Assembly: GCA_949282255.1 (NCBI GenBank)
Contig: CASDPA010000006.1
Coordinates: forward strand, 40,025-104,024
DNA from: an uncultured Spirochaetales bacterium
GTDB lineage: Bacteria > Spirochaetota > Spirochaetia > Sphaerochaetales > Sphaerochaetaceae
Reading direction: 5' to 3'
DNA: 64,000 nucleotides
This document shows, one piece after another, positions 50,866 through 60,168 of the stretch. The notes below the pieces were generated by a model. The model was given only the letters and a program-made list of their open reading frames with translations, ran no database searches and was not told the origin of the DNA. Each line of letters starts with the position of its first letter. Within the stretch, counting starts at the first letter, position 1. A program made the translations under genes and the position numbers.

Positions 50866-52596
50866 TTATATGAGATTTTGTTCCTTAAGTGCCGAGTAGA
50901 TATCGTATATCCTCAGATTCCTGTTTATGTCCTCTTCGCTTATTTCCGAATAGGAATTGAATACAACGCTCTTTTCTCCGGATGGGCGCACCTCGAAGAA
51001 GCTATCTGAAAACAGGCCTGGGATGTTTTCCATCTCCAAGTGGACCGCGAATGCAGGCTTCTGGCATTTTATCCTGATTGAAAACGATTTCCCGTTTATC
51101 TTTCTGACCGAATATTCCAAGCCTGGTTCCTGATAGGCGCAATCCACGATCTCATCAAGAAGGAGGGTCAGTTCCCTGTGAAGGTCGAAGGTCCTCAATT
51201 TGACGTACACGAATTCTTTTTTCCTGTCGTGCCCCCTCAAATCGATATCCTTGATTTTGACCGCGCTGTGCATTGGAACTTTGGTGTTGTATATCTGCTT
51301 CTGCCTTTTTTGTCCCGAATACTCCATGAACTTGATTGAAATCTCGACATCCTCATCCTTGTCCCCGTCGTTGGAGATGAATACCGAGAGCATGCCGTTC
51401 TCGATGAACATGATCGGAACGAGATCAGCAAAGAATCTGCGGGCCGCATAGTGGCTGGGCTTCCAGGACCCATTCATGGCCACTGTTGAAAGCAGGTTGT
51501 CGTACACCACTCCGTGGTTGGTGTTGCAGCTTCTTGTCTTCAAGACCCAGCGTTCCAGATCTATCGCATCCAAAAACAAGCCCAGATACCCTTTGTCCTT
51601 CCTTGCTGTGGCATCGAATATGTCGCAGTTTATGCTGCCATGCATGAAGGAGGGATGATATGGATATCCTTCGACCGATTCGGGGTGCAGGACAATTATT
51701 CCAAGCCTGTCGGTTATGTTATAGAACATATGGCTTTCATGGCCGCTGGTGATGAACAGCACGTTTATGTTCGCTTTTGCCGCCGAAAGCAGCAGGTCCT
51801 CATATCTCCTTTGGTCATGATGCGCCATGACAGGCCAGACTGCGCCTTTTGCAAAGGTTTCTTTTCCGTTCACATACAGTACGCCGTCGATGATTTCGAT
51901 GGTGCGGAAGGCAACCCTTCTGTCGAGCTTTTCCTCTCCCAATTCCAGTTCTGCGGTGTAAAGTATCTGCTTACCATGTCCTGCAATGTTCCAGCATTCC
52001 ACCAAACTGTCTTCGATCTCCAGCTCTGTCTCTATGAGCTTGCGCTCTTCATTGAGCTCTATATCGATGGTTTTGGATCTTCCCAGCAATGACAGTCCAA
52101 GCACAGTCTTCCTCTTGGAGAAGGACCCGTAATCGATTTCCGCCTTTATGATCCATTTCCCATTTTCATGACGCGGCTTGAGATGTGCGGAATATATTAC
52201 GCCAGTGTCAGTAAGCACAAGGGATGCTTCCCCACAGAAAGATGTGTTCACAACTGCTTTTATGGTATTGTCCCCGTTTTTTAGCAATGACGTGATATCT
52301 TCCGATTTCGGTCTCTCCCCATTTATCTCGAGCTGCAGGGCCTCCGGCATTTTCAATACACAGTATCCTGTTTTGTCTGGTATGGTGAATTTCCTCTCTA
52401 TGGTCCACTTCATATCGCTGAGGTATCTGATCTTCTCGCTTACCGCCTTTGCAGCGATGAGTTCTGTATATATGCTGTTTGCGGTGTTTATCTCAAGATA
52501 TTTGTGTTTCTCGAAGAATGTCGTATATTTTTTGACTGCATCATCCTGGCATGGGCTCAGTTTCCATAGCCCGGACAATGATATTGTCTGTGTCAC
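50866..52596 (-). CDS. Beta-mannosidase-related protein lacking the catalytic barrel part
   Basis: A 576-residue protein matching GH2 beta-mannosidases (normally about 800-850) at both ends. The sugar-binding N-domain opens SLSGLWKLSP; RRVAFRTIEIIDGVLYVNGKET and the AAKANINVLFITSG strand enter the TIM barrel, and LGIIVLHPES follows. The sequence then skips to CNTNHGVVYDNLLSTVAMNGSWKP and HYAARRFFADLVPIMF, the usual post-barrel segment. The part that normally carries the acid/base (NNE) and nucleophile (SEFG) glutamates is missing, so I expect no hydrolase activity. The ORF is otherwise intact with GGGAGG before a GTG start and its own promoter, so it looks like a maintained pseudoenzyme rather than a decaying gene. 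No signal peptide. Role unknown; it may bind sugars. Confidence 0.75.
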   Translation of the reverse strand: MTQTISLSGLWKLSPCQDDAVKKYTTFFEKHKYLEINTANSIYTELIAAKAVSEKIRYLSDMKWTIERKFTIPDKTGYCVLKMPEALQLEINGERPKSEDITSLLKNGDNTIKAVVNTSFCGEASLVLTDTGVIYSAHLKPRHENGKWIIKAEIDYGSFSKRKTVLGLSLLGRSKTIDIELNEERKLIETELEIEDSLVECWNIAGHGKQILYTAELELGEEKLDRRVAFRTIEIIDGVLYVNGKETFAKGAVWPVMAHHDQRRYEDLLLSAAKANINVLFITSGHESHMFYNITDRLGIIVLHPESVEGYPYHPSFMHGSINCDIFDATARKDKGYLGLFLDAIDLERWVLKTRSCNTNHGVVYDNLLSTVAMNGSWKPSHYAARRFFADLVPIMFIENGMLSVFISNDGDKDEDVEISIKFMEYSGQKRQKQIYNTKVPMHSAVKIKDIDLRGHDRKKEFVYVKLRTFDLHRELTLLLDEIVDCAYQEPGLEYSVRKINGKSFSIRIKCQKPAFAVHLEMENIPGLFSDSFFEVRPSGEKSVVFNSYSEISEEDINRNLRIYDIYSALKEQNLI

Positions 52597-52647
52597 TTTT
52601 TCCTCCCTTTGCTCAAGCCCTTGTTATGGCCGGGCAACCTCTTTTTC

Positions 52648-52710
52648 AACATCAAAACGATGTTTCATCTTTTCTCTATTAAATATAGCATGGGTGTTGT
52701 TCTAAGGCAA
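52648..52710 (-). promoter_or_regulatory. Promoter and inverted repeat upstream of the GH2-like gene
   Basis: On the minus strand TTGCCT (52705-52710), a 17-base spacer, and TATATT (52682-52687). AACATC (52648-52653) and GATGTT (52659-52664) form an inverted repeat between promoter and gene, a candidate operator unlike the LacI sites. Confidence 0.45.
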
Positions 52711-52799
52711 AATGTTTGTTTGATGAAGTCTGTTCCGTGTTTTTGACGGTGGTGCCATAAGAGTGTATTTTTATGTGGAAATACAATATAATTGCCGAT

Positions 52800-54698
52800 A
52801 TGAAGGACGGATTTATCAAAGTGGCTGCGGCCAGCCCGGAGCTTAAGGTCGCCGATCCCATGTTCAACGTGGGCAAGATGATGGAGCTTTTTGATCTCGC
52901 AAAAGGCTTTGGAGTGAAGATTCTTGTGTTCCCTGAGCTTTCGATCACAGGATATACCTGCCAGGATCTTTTTCTCTCTTCAATATTGCAGAAGGAGGCT
53001 GAGAAAGCTCTGAAAATATATTCAGAGCATACAAAAGGCAGCGATATGCTTTCTTTTGTCGGATATCCCCTTTCTTACAAAGGCAAGCTTTATAATACTG
53101 CGGTGGCAGTACAGGATGGCAGAATCCTCTCTTATACTGCAAAGACCTATCTGCCTTCCTATGCGGAATTCCAGGAAAACAGATGGTTTTTCCCTTCTCC
53201 GGAAAAAAATGTGCGTCTTGATGACGGATGCCTGATGGGCAACAAGATAATCCATAGGGCTGGAAAATTTCTGATAGCCGCAGAAATCTGCGAGGATCTG
53301 TGGGTTCCCGTATCCCCCTCTTCATCCCATACTGCAAACGGAGCACAGATCATAGCCAATCTTTCAGCATCCGATGAAGTGGTGGGAAAGGATGAGTATC
53401 GGAGGAATCTGGTTGCGATGCATTCTGCAAAAACTGTTTCGGCATATATCTATGCCGATGCCTCCGAATGTGAGAGCACCAGCGACATGGTTTTTGCAGG
53501 AAGCAATATCATTGCTGAAAACGGGGCCATTTTGGAAGAGGGGGCATTCGCTTTGGAATCCTTGACAGTTTCCGAAGTCGATGTCGACAAGCTTGATTAT
53601 GAACGCAGGAGGCTGACAACGTTCAAGCCTGACTGCGACCCGTCGTATTCGTTCATCGATTTTGATTTTGTTTTCTCCGATACCGTGCTCACCCGAAAGA
53701 TCGGAATGTTTCCATTCGTGCCATCGGCCATGGATGAGAAGAAAAGCCGATGCGAGAAGATTCTTTCCCTTCAGGCTGTCGGACTGAAGAGAAGGATTAT
53801 CCATACAGGCACTAAATCGCTTGTTGTGGGGCTCTCCGGAGGATTGGACAGCACACTCGCCCTTCTTGTATCTGTCCGTGCTATCGATATGCTTGGACGG
53901 GATAGAATGGATATCATTGCCATCACCATGCCCTGTTTTGGAACGACAAAAAGAACGAAAGGCAATGCGGAGAAGCTTGCTTCCGCTCTTGGGGTTTCTT
54001 TCAGGACCATAGATATCAAAAGGAGTGTATTATCCCATTTCAGGGATATTGGACAGGATCCAGAGGACCTTTCGGTGACGTATGAAAATGCGCAGGCCAG
54101 GGAAAGGACGCAGGTTTTGATGGATGTCGCCAATTCAACCGGCGGGCTTGTTGTCGGTACCGGGGACTTGAGCGAGCTCGCACTTGGCTGGGCCACATAC
54201 AACGGGGATCACATGAGCATGTATGCCGTGAATGCATCCATTCCGAAAACCCTTGTCAGGCATATCGTTTCCTATGTTGCTTCCCAGAATGGGCCTGAGG
54301 CGAATGTCCTTGAGGATATTCTCGCAACTCCTGTCTCACCCGAATTGCTCCCTGCAAAGGATGGCCGGATAAGCCAGGTGACCGAGGACATAGTGGGACC
54401 TTATGAGCTGCACGACTTCTTCATGTATTATATGGTGCGTTTCGGCTTTGCCCCGGCAAAGATCTGCAGGCTTGCCGAATATGCTTTTTGTGATGTGTAT
54501 TCCAAGGATATGATAATGAAATGGCTCAGGGTTTTTGTGAAAAGGTTCTTTGCCCAGCAGTTCAAGCGTAATTGCCTGCCTGACGGGCCTAAGGTTGGTA
54601 GTGTGACTTTCAGCCCCCGGTCGGATTGGAGGATGCCGAGCGACGCATCCGCATCTGCCTGGCTGAATGAGCTCGATCTTATAGGTGAAACCTTTTGA
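52800..54698 (+). CDS. nadE: Glutamine-dependent NAD(+) synthetase
   Basis: A 632-residue fusion of a nitrilase-type glutaminase (about residues 5-270) and an NAD synthase (about 310-620). The glutaminase triad is visible as Glu in LVFPELSITGY, Lys in AKTYLPSY and Cys in AEICEDLWV. The synthase P-loop is VVGLSGGLDSTLALL. It makes NAD from deamido-NAD using glutamine and ATP. I choose ATG 52800 (MKDGFIKVAAASPELK); no ribosome-binding site is present, and TATAAT at 52787-52792 puts +1 about one base before it. ATG 52773 would add nine residues. Confidence 0.9.
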   Translation: MKDGFIKVAAASPELKVADPMFNVGKMMELFDLAKGFGVKILVFPELSITGYTCQDLFLSSILQKEAEKALKIYSEHTKGSDMLSFVGYPLSYKGKLYNTAVAVQDGRILSYTAKTYLPSYAEFQENRWFFPSPEKNVRLDDGCLMGNKIIHRAGKFLIAAEICEDLWVPVSPSSSHTANGAQIIANLSASDEVVGKDEYRRNLVAMHSAKTVSAYIYADASECESTSDMVFAGSNIIAENGAILEEGAFALESLTVSEVDVDKLDYERRRLTTFKPDCDPSYSFIDFDFVFSDTVLTRKIGMFPFVPSAMDEKKSRCEKILSLQAVGLKRRIIHTGTKSLVVGLSGGLDSTLALLVSVRAIDMLGRDRMDIIAITMPCFGTTKRTKGNAEKLASALGVSFRTIDIKRSVLSHFRDIGQDPEDLSVTYENAQARERTQVLMDVANSTGGLVVGTGDLSELALGWATYNGDHMSMYAVNASIPKTLVRHIVSYVASQNGPEANVLEDILATPVSPELLPAKDGRISQVTEDIVGPYELHDFFMYYMVRFGFAPAKICRLAEYAFCDVYSKDMIMKWLRVFVKRFFAQQFKRNCLPDGPKVGSVTFSPRSDWRMPSDASASAWLNELDLIGETF

Positions 54699-54740
54699 GT
54701 ATACAGTTGTTTTTGTTTCAGGATTAATAGGAGTAGTGAT

Positions 54741-55298
54741 ATGAAAAAGAAACTTATTGTTTTTTGTATTTTACTGGTTATTGTGCCTGCGGTGATGTTC
54801 GCGGACATTCTTCAGATGGGAGTAAATGTCGGATATAAGAACAATTACGCAACAATCGAGGATGAGGGGATACAGTTTAAATGGGATAATTTTGTTTTTG
54901 GTCCCGATATCAGGATGAACCTCTTATTCCTTGGTCTCGATGTCTCAATGGATCTGGGATTCCCTGCAGATGCCGTGGTGCTTAACACCAAGGCTGTTGG
55001 AACTTTGTATATGAAGCTTTTCAATTTTGCCAGGATCAGCCTCGGAGCCGGAATCGGAATGCCGTTCATGGTGCAAGGCGGGCAATGGTCGGTCAACGGT
55101 CAGCCCATGGAAAAGTTCGGCGATGTGCTCCAGGATTCCAATCTGATCTACAGGGTGGGCCTTGGTTTTATCATCGATCCGGTGGAAATAGTTGCAAACT
55201 GGGACATACCTAGTGAAGGTTCGATCAGGGATAAGGAATTCATCCCATCGGTGAAGTCAAGCACCTTCAGTGTAGGCGTGCTCTTCAGCCTGGTTTGA
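54741..55298 (+). CDS. Small outer-membrane beta-barrel protein
   Basis: A 185-residue exported protein: signal peptide 1-20 (LVIVPAVMFA), then alternating amphipathic beta segments such as LGLDVSMDLGFPADAVVL and ARISLGAGIGMPFMV, ending GVLFSLV. It resembles the small barrel proteins seen in spirochaetes, but I cannot name a family. TAGGAGTAG precedes the ATG, and a strong terminator follows. Confidence 0.65.
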   Translation: MKKKLIVFCILLVIVPAVMFADILQMGVNVGYKNNYATIEDEGIQFKWDNFVFGPDIRMNLLFLGLDVSMDLGFPADAVVLNTKAVGTLYMKLFNFARISLGAGIGMPFMVQGGQWSVNGQPMEKFGDVLQDSNLIYRVGLGFIIDPVEIVANWDIPSEGSIRDKEFIPSVKSSTFSVGVLFSLV

Positions 55299-55318
55299 GT
55301 CTGTTTCCTCTTTTTATG

Positions 55319-55350
55319 TTGCCTGAGGTTTTTTCTCAGGCAATTTTGTT
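55319..55350 (+). terminator. Strong terminator
   Basis: TTGCCTGAG (55319-55327) pairs with CTCAGGCAA (55335-55343), followed by a T-rich tract. It separates the outer-membrane protein gene from the polA operon. Confidence 0.85.
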
Positions 55351-55365
55351 TTATCATGGTCATAT

Positions 55366-55971
55366 ATGGGTGATACGCTTAAGATATTTTTTTCCACCAT
55401 CATATTGGTGCTTGTCACAAGCATAGTTTTTTTTGCTTTATATTTCCTCTTCCCGGATATTTCCGAGCAGACCTTCGGAATTTCCTACAGGTCTTCCAAG
55501 GAGGAGCCTCTTGAGACTTTGAACATGATTCTTGAAAAGACCGCGCCTGAGTCCTCTGCTCCTGCATTGGCTGAAGAGGTACAGGAAAATGATGTGCTGG
55601 TGCAGGAAGAGAGCAATGAGGCTGAGACCGTGGATGAGAGTGTCCTGGTTCAAGATGAGGTCCAGCAGGAGGAGCTTCCTGCTTTGACTGAGGAGGGGCA
55701 GGAGGTCCTTTCCTTTTTCAATACAGCAAAAGGCAGGACCCTTATTGGTTCGGTTGGCATGATAGGTGGTTTCAATCTCGATCTAAAAGCGATTTCCGAC
55801 ACCGCAGATGGCAGAAATCTGATCAATGCTGTGGGCGGATATCTTTCCGAAACAGGGCAGAGCATGGAAGAAATCTTTTCGAACAAGGCCATCATGTCGG
55901 CCTTGACCGGAAAGGTGGATGACAAGATTGCGGGATTGCTCTCGTATCTGGAAGAAGAAGGTGCGATTTGA
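55366..55971 (+). CDS. Hypothetical membrane-anchored protein, 201 aa
   Basis: Function unknown. It has one N-terminal membrane helix (about residues 8-30, STIILVLVTSIVFFALYFLF), then an acidic Glu/Gln/Val-rich stretch (about 48-105) and a C-terminal globular-looking region beginning EEGQEVLSFFNTAKG. First gene of the polA operon; the following MBL gene overlaps it by 4 bases. No ribosome-binding site is seen and TATCAT lies 9 bases before the ATG, so a very short leader is possible. Confidence 0.65.
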   Translation: MGDTLKIFFSTIILVLVTSIVFFALYFLFPDISEQTFGISYRSSKEEPLETLNMILEKTAPESSAPALAEEVQENDVLVQEESNEAETVDESVLVQDEVQQEELPALTEEGQEVLSFFNTAKGRTLIGSVGMIGGFNLDLKAISDTADGRNLINAVGGYLSETGQSMEEIFSNKAIMSALTGKVDDKIAGLLSYLEEEGAI

Positions 55972-56729
55972 AGATAACGTTTCTGGGTACCGGCACGAGC
56001 CATGGTATTCCTGTTTTGGGCTGCTCCTGTCCTGTATGCACCTCCTCGGACATGCATGATAAGAGATACCGCTCTTCGATATTGGTGGAGGCAAATGGTT
56101 CATGCATAGTTGTTGACACGGGGTATGAGTTCCGTCTTGCTGGAATAAGGGCGGGGCTCAAGAGGGTTGATGCGGTGCTTTATACCCATTCCCATTCCGA
56201 TCATCTGATGGGGCTTGATGATCTGAGGGTGTTCACCCGGGATCGAAGGATACCCATTTATGCCAATGCCGATACGATAAAAGATATCAAGGAAAAGTTT
56301 CCGTATGCCTTCAGGTACTATGACGACAACTATGGTCTTCCGCTGCTTGATGCGAATGAGGTGGAAAATTACCGTCCTGTGGAAATAGGTGGACTACGCG
56401 TAATGCCGATTCCTGTCATGCATGGCTGTCATCAGATATTAGGATACAGGTTTTCCAATTTCGCGTATGTTACGGATGTGTCCAAAATCAGCGAAAAATC
56501 ATTCTCTGCCTTGAAAGGGGTTGAGGTGCTTGTTCTTGGTGCGCTCAGAGCGAGACCTCACGCGACACATTTTTCTTTCGATCAGGCTTTGGAGGCATTT
56601 TTGAAAATAGGCGCGAAAAAATGTTACTTCACACATATAAATCATGAGACCTCGTATGAGGATATAAACAGGTTGTACGGATCTTATGGAATAGAAAGCG
56701 CATATGATAATCTGGTGTTGGAGGTTTGA
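55968..56729 (+). CDS. MBL-fold metallo-hydrolase (PhnP-like)
   Basis: A 253-residue metallo-beta-lactamase-fold protein. The metal motif is THSHSDHLMGLDD (HxHxDH), with later ligands in PVMHGCH, VTDVSK and THINHE. The opening FLGTGTSHGIPVLGCSCPVCTS, with a Cys pair, is typical of the PhnP/RNase Z-like subgroup acting on cyclic or diester phosphates. The start is TTG at 55968, overlapping the previous stop. The polA gene begins at the base after its stop. Confidence 0.87.
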   Translation: MKITFLGTGTSHGIPVLGCSCPVCTSSDMHDKRYRSSILVEANGSCIVVDTGYEFRLAGIRAGLKRVDAVLYTHSHSDHLMGLDDLRVFTRDRRIPIYANADTIKDIKEKFPYAFRYYDDNYGLPLLDANEVENYRPVEIGGLRVMPIPVMHGCHQILGYRFSNFAYVTDVSKISEKSFSALKGVEVLVLGALRARPHATHFSFDQALEAFLKIGAKKCYFTHINHETSYEDINRLYGSYGIESAYDNLVLEV

Positions 56730-59579
56730 ATGGGTTTGGAACTTTTCAGCGACGAGGAGCTGGATCAGAAGAGACTGGAGGAAGAAAGATCAAAGCAAAA
56801 AGAGGATATAGAAAAGAGGATCATCAGAGAAAAGAATGAAAAGGTTGAAGATGAGACCACTTTCGTTTCCGATAAGAAATTGTATGTGATAGATGGCTAT
56901 TCGCTCATATACAGGTCATATTTTGCATTCCTCAGCCATCCCCTGACCGATGGGCAGGGGCATAATATGAGCGCCTATTTCGGATTCTTCAATACACTTT
57001 TAGCTCTTATCAGCCAGTATGGGATGGATTATCTGGCAGTGACCATGGATGAGAAGGAACCAACATTCCGCCATAATCTCTATCCGGAATACAAGGCCAA
57101 CAGGGACAGGGCCCCGGAGGATCTCCATGCCCAGGTCCCGCTTATCAAGGGAACACTTGAGAAAATGGGCGTCAAGGTTTTGTCCAAGCCGGGATATGAG
57201 GCTGACGATGTCATTGCCAGCCTGACGCGCATCGCTTCAAAAAATGGCGTTGATACTGTGATGTTCACCGGCGACAAGGATTTGCTGCAGCTTGTGGGAG
57301 AGCATGTCTCTGCCCTTCGTCCTCCTAAGAAAGGAGAGCGGAGCTACAGCCTTTTTAAAAGGGATGAGGTATATCAGGAATTCGGTGTTTATCCCGAGCA
57401 GATCATAGATTATCTGTCCCTCATCGGAGACAGTGCAGACAATATCCCGGGAGTCAAGGGAATCGGGGAAAAGGGTGCTGTGAAGCTTCTTGCTGAATTC
57501 GTGAGCATCGACGGCATATACCGCAAGCTTGACAGGATAAGTGCGAGTGTCAGGAAAAGGCTTGAAGATGGAAAGGAGTCGGCCGAATTGTCGAAGGTGC
57601 TCATAACCCTTTCGTTTGATGCGCTTGACGAGGATTTCAATCTTGAGGACCTGTCTCTTGCAAGGATTAGGAAGGAAAACGCCAAAGACGATTTCATCAA
57701 ATACGGCCAGAGCCAGCTTGTCAAGAAGATAGGTGTGCGGACGGCTGAAAAGGAAATAGCTGCAGAGGTAAAGCCGACAGCCACCGAGGATAAGAGGTTT
57801 CTTGGCAAAGGTTCATACTGTCTTTTGACCGATATCAGGGAGATAGAAAAACATTTTGAGCAATGTATCGAATCCCATGGTGCCATTATGGCTTTCGATA
57901 CTGAGACAACAGGGCTTGAGATCGATTCGTCCCTTGTTGGGTTTTCTTTTTCATATGAATTGAAGAAAGCTTATTACTGTCCTCTTTTAAGCCAGGGCAA
58001 GGAATACCTTTCTCTTGAAGATGTGGTTGCGCTTTTCAAAAAATACTTTTCTTCAGGGAAAATACGTTTGGTCGGACAGAATCTGAAATACGATCTTGAG
58101 ATTCTTCAGAGCCTGGGAATCGGGATAGCCGCAGTCCATTTTGATACCATGCTCGCATCGTGGCTGCTTGAATCGGATAGGGCGCAGTTCAACCTTGATG
58201 ATCTTGCTTCCAGATATCTGGATTATGCTACGATCCGCTATGAGGATGTGGTTTCTCAAGGCTGTGATTTCTCCGACGTCCCCCTTGATAAGGCTTTGGA
58301 CTATGGCGCTGAGGACAGCGATCTGGCATACCGCTTGTATGTGCTTCTTGAAGGCAGGCTTGCCCATGAGGGACTTTTGAAGGTGATGGATGAGATCGAG
58401 CTTCCTCTGATCAAGGTCTTGGTGAAAATGGAGATGAACGGCATTTCCCTTTCGGATGAAAGGATGGAGGCCTTGAAGAAGGATACGGACGAGAAGGTCG
58501 CAAAGCTTGAGAAAGACATATATGCCGATGCCGGCCATGTCTTTAATATAAATTCCACGCAGCAGCTTGCTAAAGTGCTTTTTGAGGAAAAGGGGCTCAA
58601 GGCCGGGAAAAAGACCAAAAGCGGGTATTCCACAGATGTTGATACCTTGGAGTCCTTGAGGTCAACAGGCGAGAAGATCATAACCGATATCCTAGATTTC
58701 CGTCTGCTTTCCAAGCTTAAAAGCACCTACATAGATGTTTTACCCACGTTGAAGGGTAGTGATGGAAGGATCCATACGAGCTTCCTGCAGACGGGTACTG
58801 CAACAGGAAGACTTTCCAGCCGTAATCCGAATTTACAGAACATCCCGGTACGCACCGCCGAAGGCCGCATGATCAGGAGCGCTTTTTTGGCAAGGCCCGG
58901 ACATACTTATATTTCAGCCGATTATTCGCAGATCGAGTTGGTTGTGCTTGCGCATATGTCGTCCGATCCTGAGCTCTGCAAGGCTTTCAGGAGCGGCGAG
59001 GATGTACATAGATATACAGCAGGACTGGTATTCAACAAGGATGTTTCCGAGGTTAGCGCCGATGAAAGAAGGATTGCCAAGACAATCAATTTCGGCATCA
59101 TGTACGGTATGTCGGCTTTCCGGCTGTCCAATGAGCTTGGAATTTCCAGATCCGATGCCGCTGCATTCATCGACCGGTATTTCGAGCGTTATGGTGCGAT
59201 ACGGAAATTTGTCGAAAAATGTGTGAAAAAGGCGGAGGAGGACGGGGCGGTGACCACGCTCTTTGGTCACAGGCGTCGTATTCCTGGGATCCGTAGCGTC
59301 AACAAGACGGAAAAGAAGGCAGCTGAAAGGGTTGCAGTAAACACAGTGATCCAAGGAACTGCCAGCGAGGTTATGAAGCGCGCAATGCTTTCCCTGGACA
59401 GTGACCTTTTGGATTGTCTTGTGCTGCAGGTGCATGACGAGCTGATTTTCGAGGTTCCTGTAGATGCGGCAGATGAGATGGCTTTTAGGATCAAGAAGAT
59501 AATGGAAAGCTCGACAAGCCTTTCCGTTCCGATAAAAGCAAGCGTTGAGATTGCTGAATGCTGGGGGGATATGCACTGA
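56730..59579 (+). CDS. polA: DNA polymerase I
   Basis: A 949-residue polymerase. The 5' nuclease domain has VIDGYSLIYRSYFAF, TGDKDLLQLV and SLIGDSADNIPGVKGIGEKGA. The 3'-5' exonuclease looks active, with FDTETTG, NLKYDLEIL and YGAEDSDLAYR. Polymerase motifs A, B and C are DYSQIELVVLAHMS, RRIAKTINFGIMYG and LQVHDELIFEVP. An extra 45-50 residue charged N-terminus (LDQKRLEEERSKQKEDIEK and following), absent from most PolA proteins, precedes the nuclease domain. It is in an operon, and coaE starts on the last base of its stop codon. Confidence 0.95.
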   Translation: MGLELFSDEELDQKRLEEERSKQKEDIEKRIIREKNEKVEDETTFVSDKKLYVIDGYSLIYRSYFAFLSHPLTDGQGHNMSAYFGFFNTLLALISQYGMDYLAVTMDEKEPTFRHNLYPEYKANRDRAPEDLHAQVPLIKGTLEKMGVKVLSKPGYEADDVIASLTRIASKNGVDTVMFTGDKDLLQLVGEHVSALRPPKKGERSYSLFKRDEVYQEFGVYPEQIIDYLSLIGDSADNIPGVKGIGEKGAVKLLAEFVSIDGIYRKLDRISASVRKRLEDGKESAELSKVLITLSFDALDEDFNLEDLSLARIRKENAKDDFIKYGQSQLVKKIGVRTAEKEIAAEVKPTATEDKRFLGKGSYCLLTDIREIEKHFEQCIESHGAIMAFDTETTGLEIDSSLVGFSFSYELKKAYYCPLLSQGKEYLSLEDVVALFKKYFSSGKIRLVGQNLKYDLEILQSLGIGIAAVHFDTMLASWLLESDRAQFNLDDLASRYLDYATIRYEDVVSQGCDFSDVPLDKALDYGAEDSDLAYRLYVLLEGRLAHEGLLKVMDEIELPLIKVLVKMEMNGISLSDERMEALKKDTDEKVAKLEKDIYADAGHVFNINSTQQLAKVLFEEKGLKAGKKTKSGYSTDVDTLESLRSTGEKIITDILDFRLLSKLKSTYIDVLPTLKGSDGRIHTSFLQTGTATGRLSSRNPNLQNIPVRTAEGRMIRSAFLARPGHTYISADYSQIELVVLAHMSSDPELCKAFRSGEDVHRYTAGLVFNKDVSEVSADERRIAKTINFGIMYGMSAFRLSNELGISRSDAAAFIDRYFERYGAIRKFVEKCVKKAEEDGAVTTLFGHRRRIPGIRSVNKTEKKAAERVAVNTVIQGTASEVMKRAMLSLDSDLLDCLVLQVHDELIFEVPVDAADEMAFRIKKIMESSTSLSVPIKASVEIAECWGDMH

Positions 59580-60166
59580 TGGTTATCGGGCTTACAGGAA
59601 GATCCTGCGCAGGAAAGGATGAGGTAGCATCAATTTTCCGGCAGAAAGGCTTTTTCGTCATCGATGAGGATCATCTGGGGCATGTGGCCCTTGATGCCAA
59701 TGTCAGCAGGATATGCAGCAGTTTTCCATCGGCGGTTGTCAATGGAAAGGTTGACAGGAAGGTCCTGGGCAGGCTGGTTTTTTCCGACCCTTCAAATCTT
59801 GCACGACTTGAACAGATAAGCCACCCGTGGATGAGAGCTGAAACTGCGAGGCTGGTGAAAGAGGGGCTGGAAAAGGGAGATGTGGTGGTTATAAATGCGG
59901 CCATCCTGGTTCGTCTGGATCTTGTCGACCTTTGCGATGAGATCGTTTTTGTGGATGCCCCTTTTGAGATAAGAGCACACCGTGCGGCCCTTCGGGATGG
60001 TATCGACGAAGCTTCGTTTGCCAAGAGGGAGGCGAATCAGAAAGATATTTATCCGGATTTTGAAACCTTTGGCAAAAAGATTGTTAAAATTATAAACGAC
60101 CACGAAAAAAAACAACTTTATCGACAAGTGGAAGATTATTGTGGTAGTATCATAAACAGAGGTTGA
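59579..60166 (+). CDS. coaE: Dephospho-CoA kinase
   Basis: A 195-residue P-loop kinase catalysing the last step of CoA synthesis. The P-loop is GLTGRSCAGKDEVASIF, the substrate region is IDEDHLGHVA, and the lid is near AHRAALRDGIDEASFAKREANQ, where the usual R-x-x-x-R pattern is recognisable. The start at 59579 overlaps the polA stop by one base (TGATG), with GGGGGG upstream. The adjacent polA-coaE order supports the call. Confidence 0.88.
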   Translation: MVIGLTGRSCAGKDEVASIFRQKGFFVIDEDHLGHVALDANVSRICSSFPSAVVNGKVDRKVLGRLVFSDPSNLARLEQISHPWMRAETARLVKEGLEKGDVVVINAAILVRLDLVDLCDEIVFVDAPFEIRAHRAALRDGIDEASFAKREANQKDIYPDFETFGKKIVKIINDHEKKQLYRQVEDYCGSIINRG

Positions 60167-60168
60167 TT

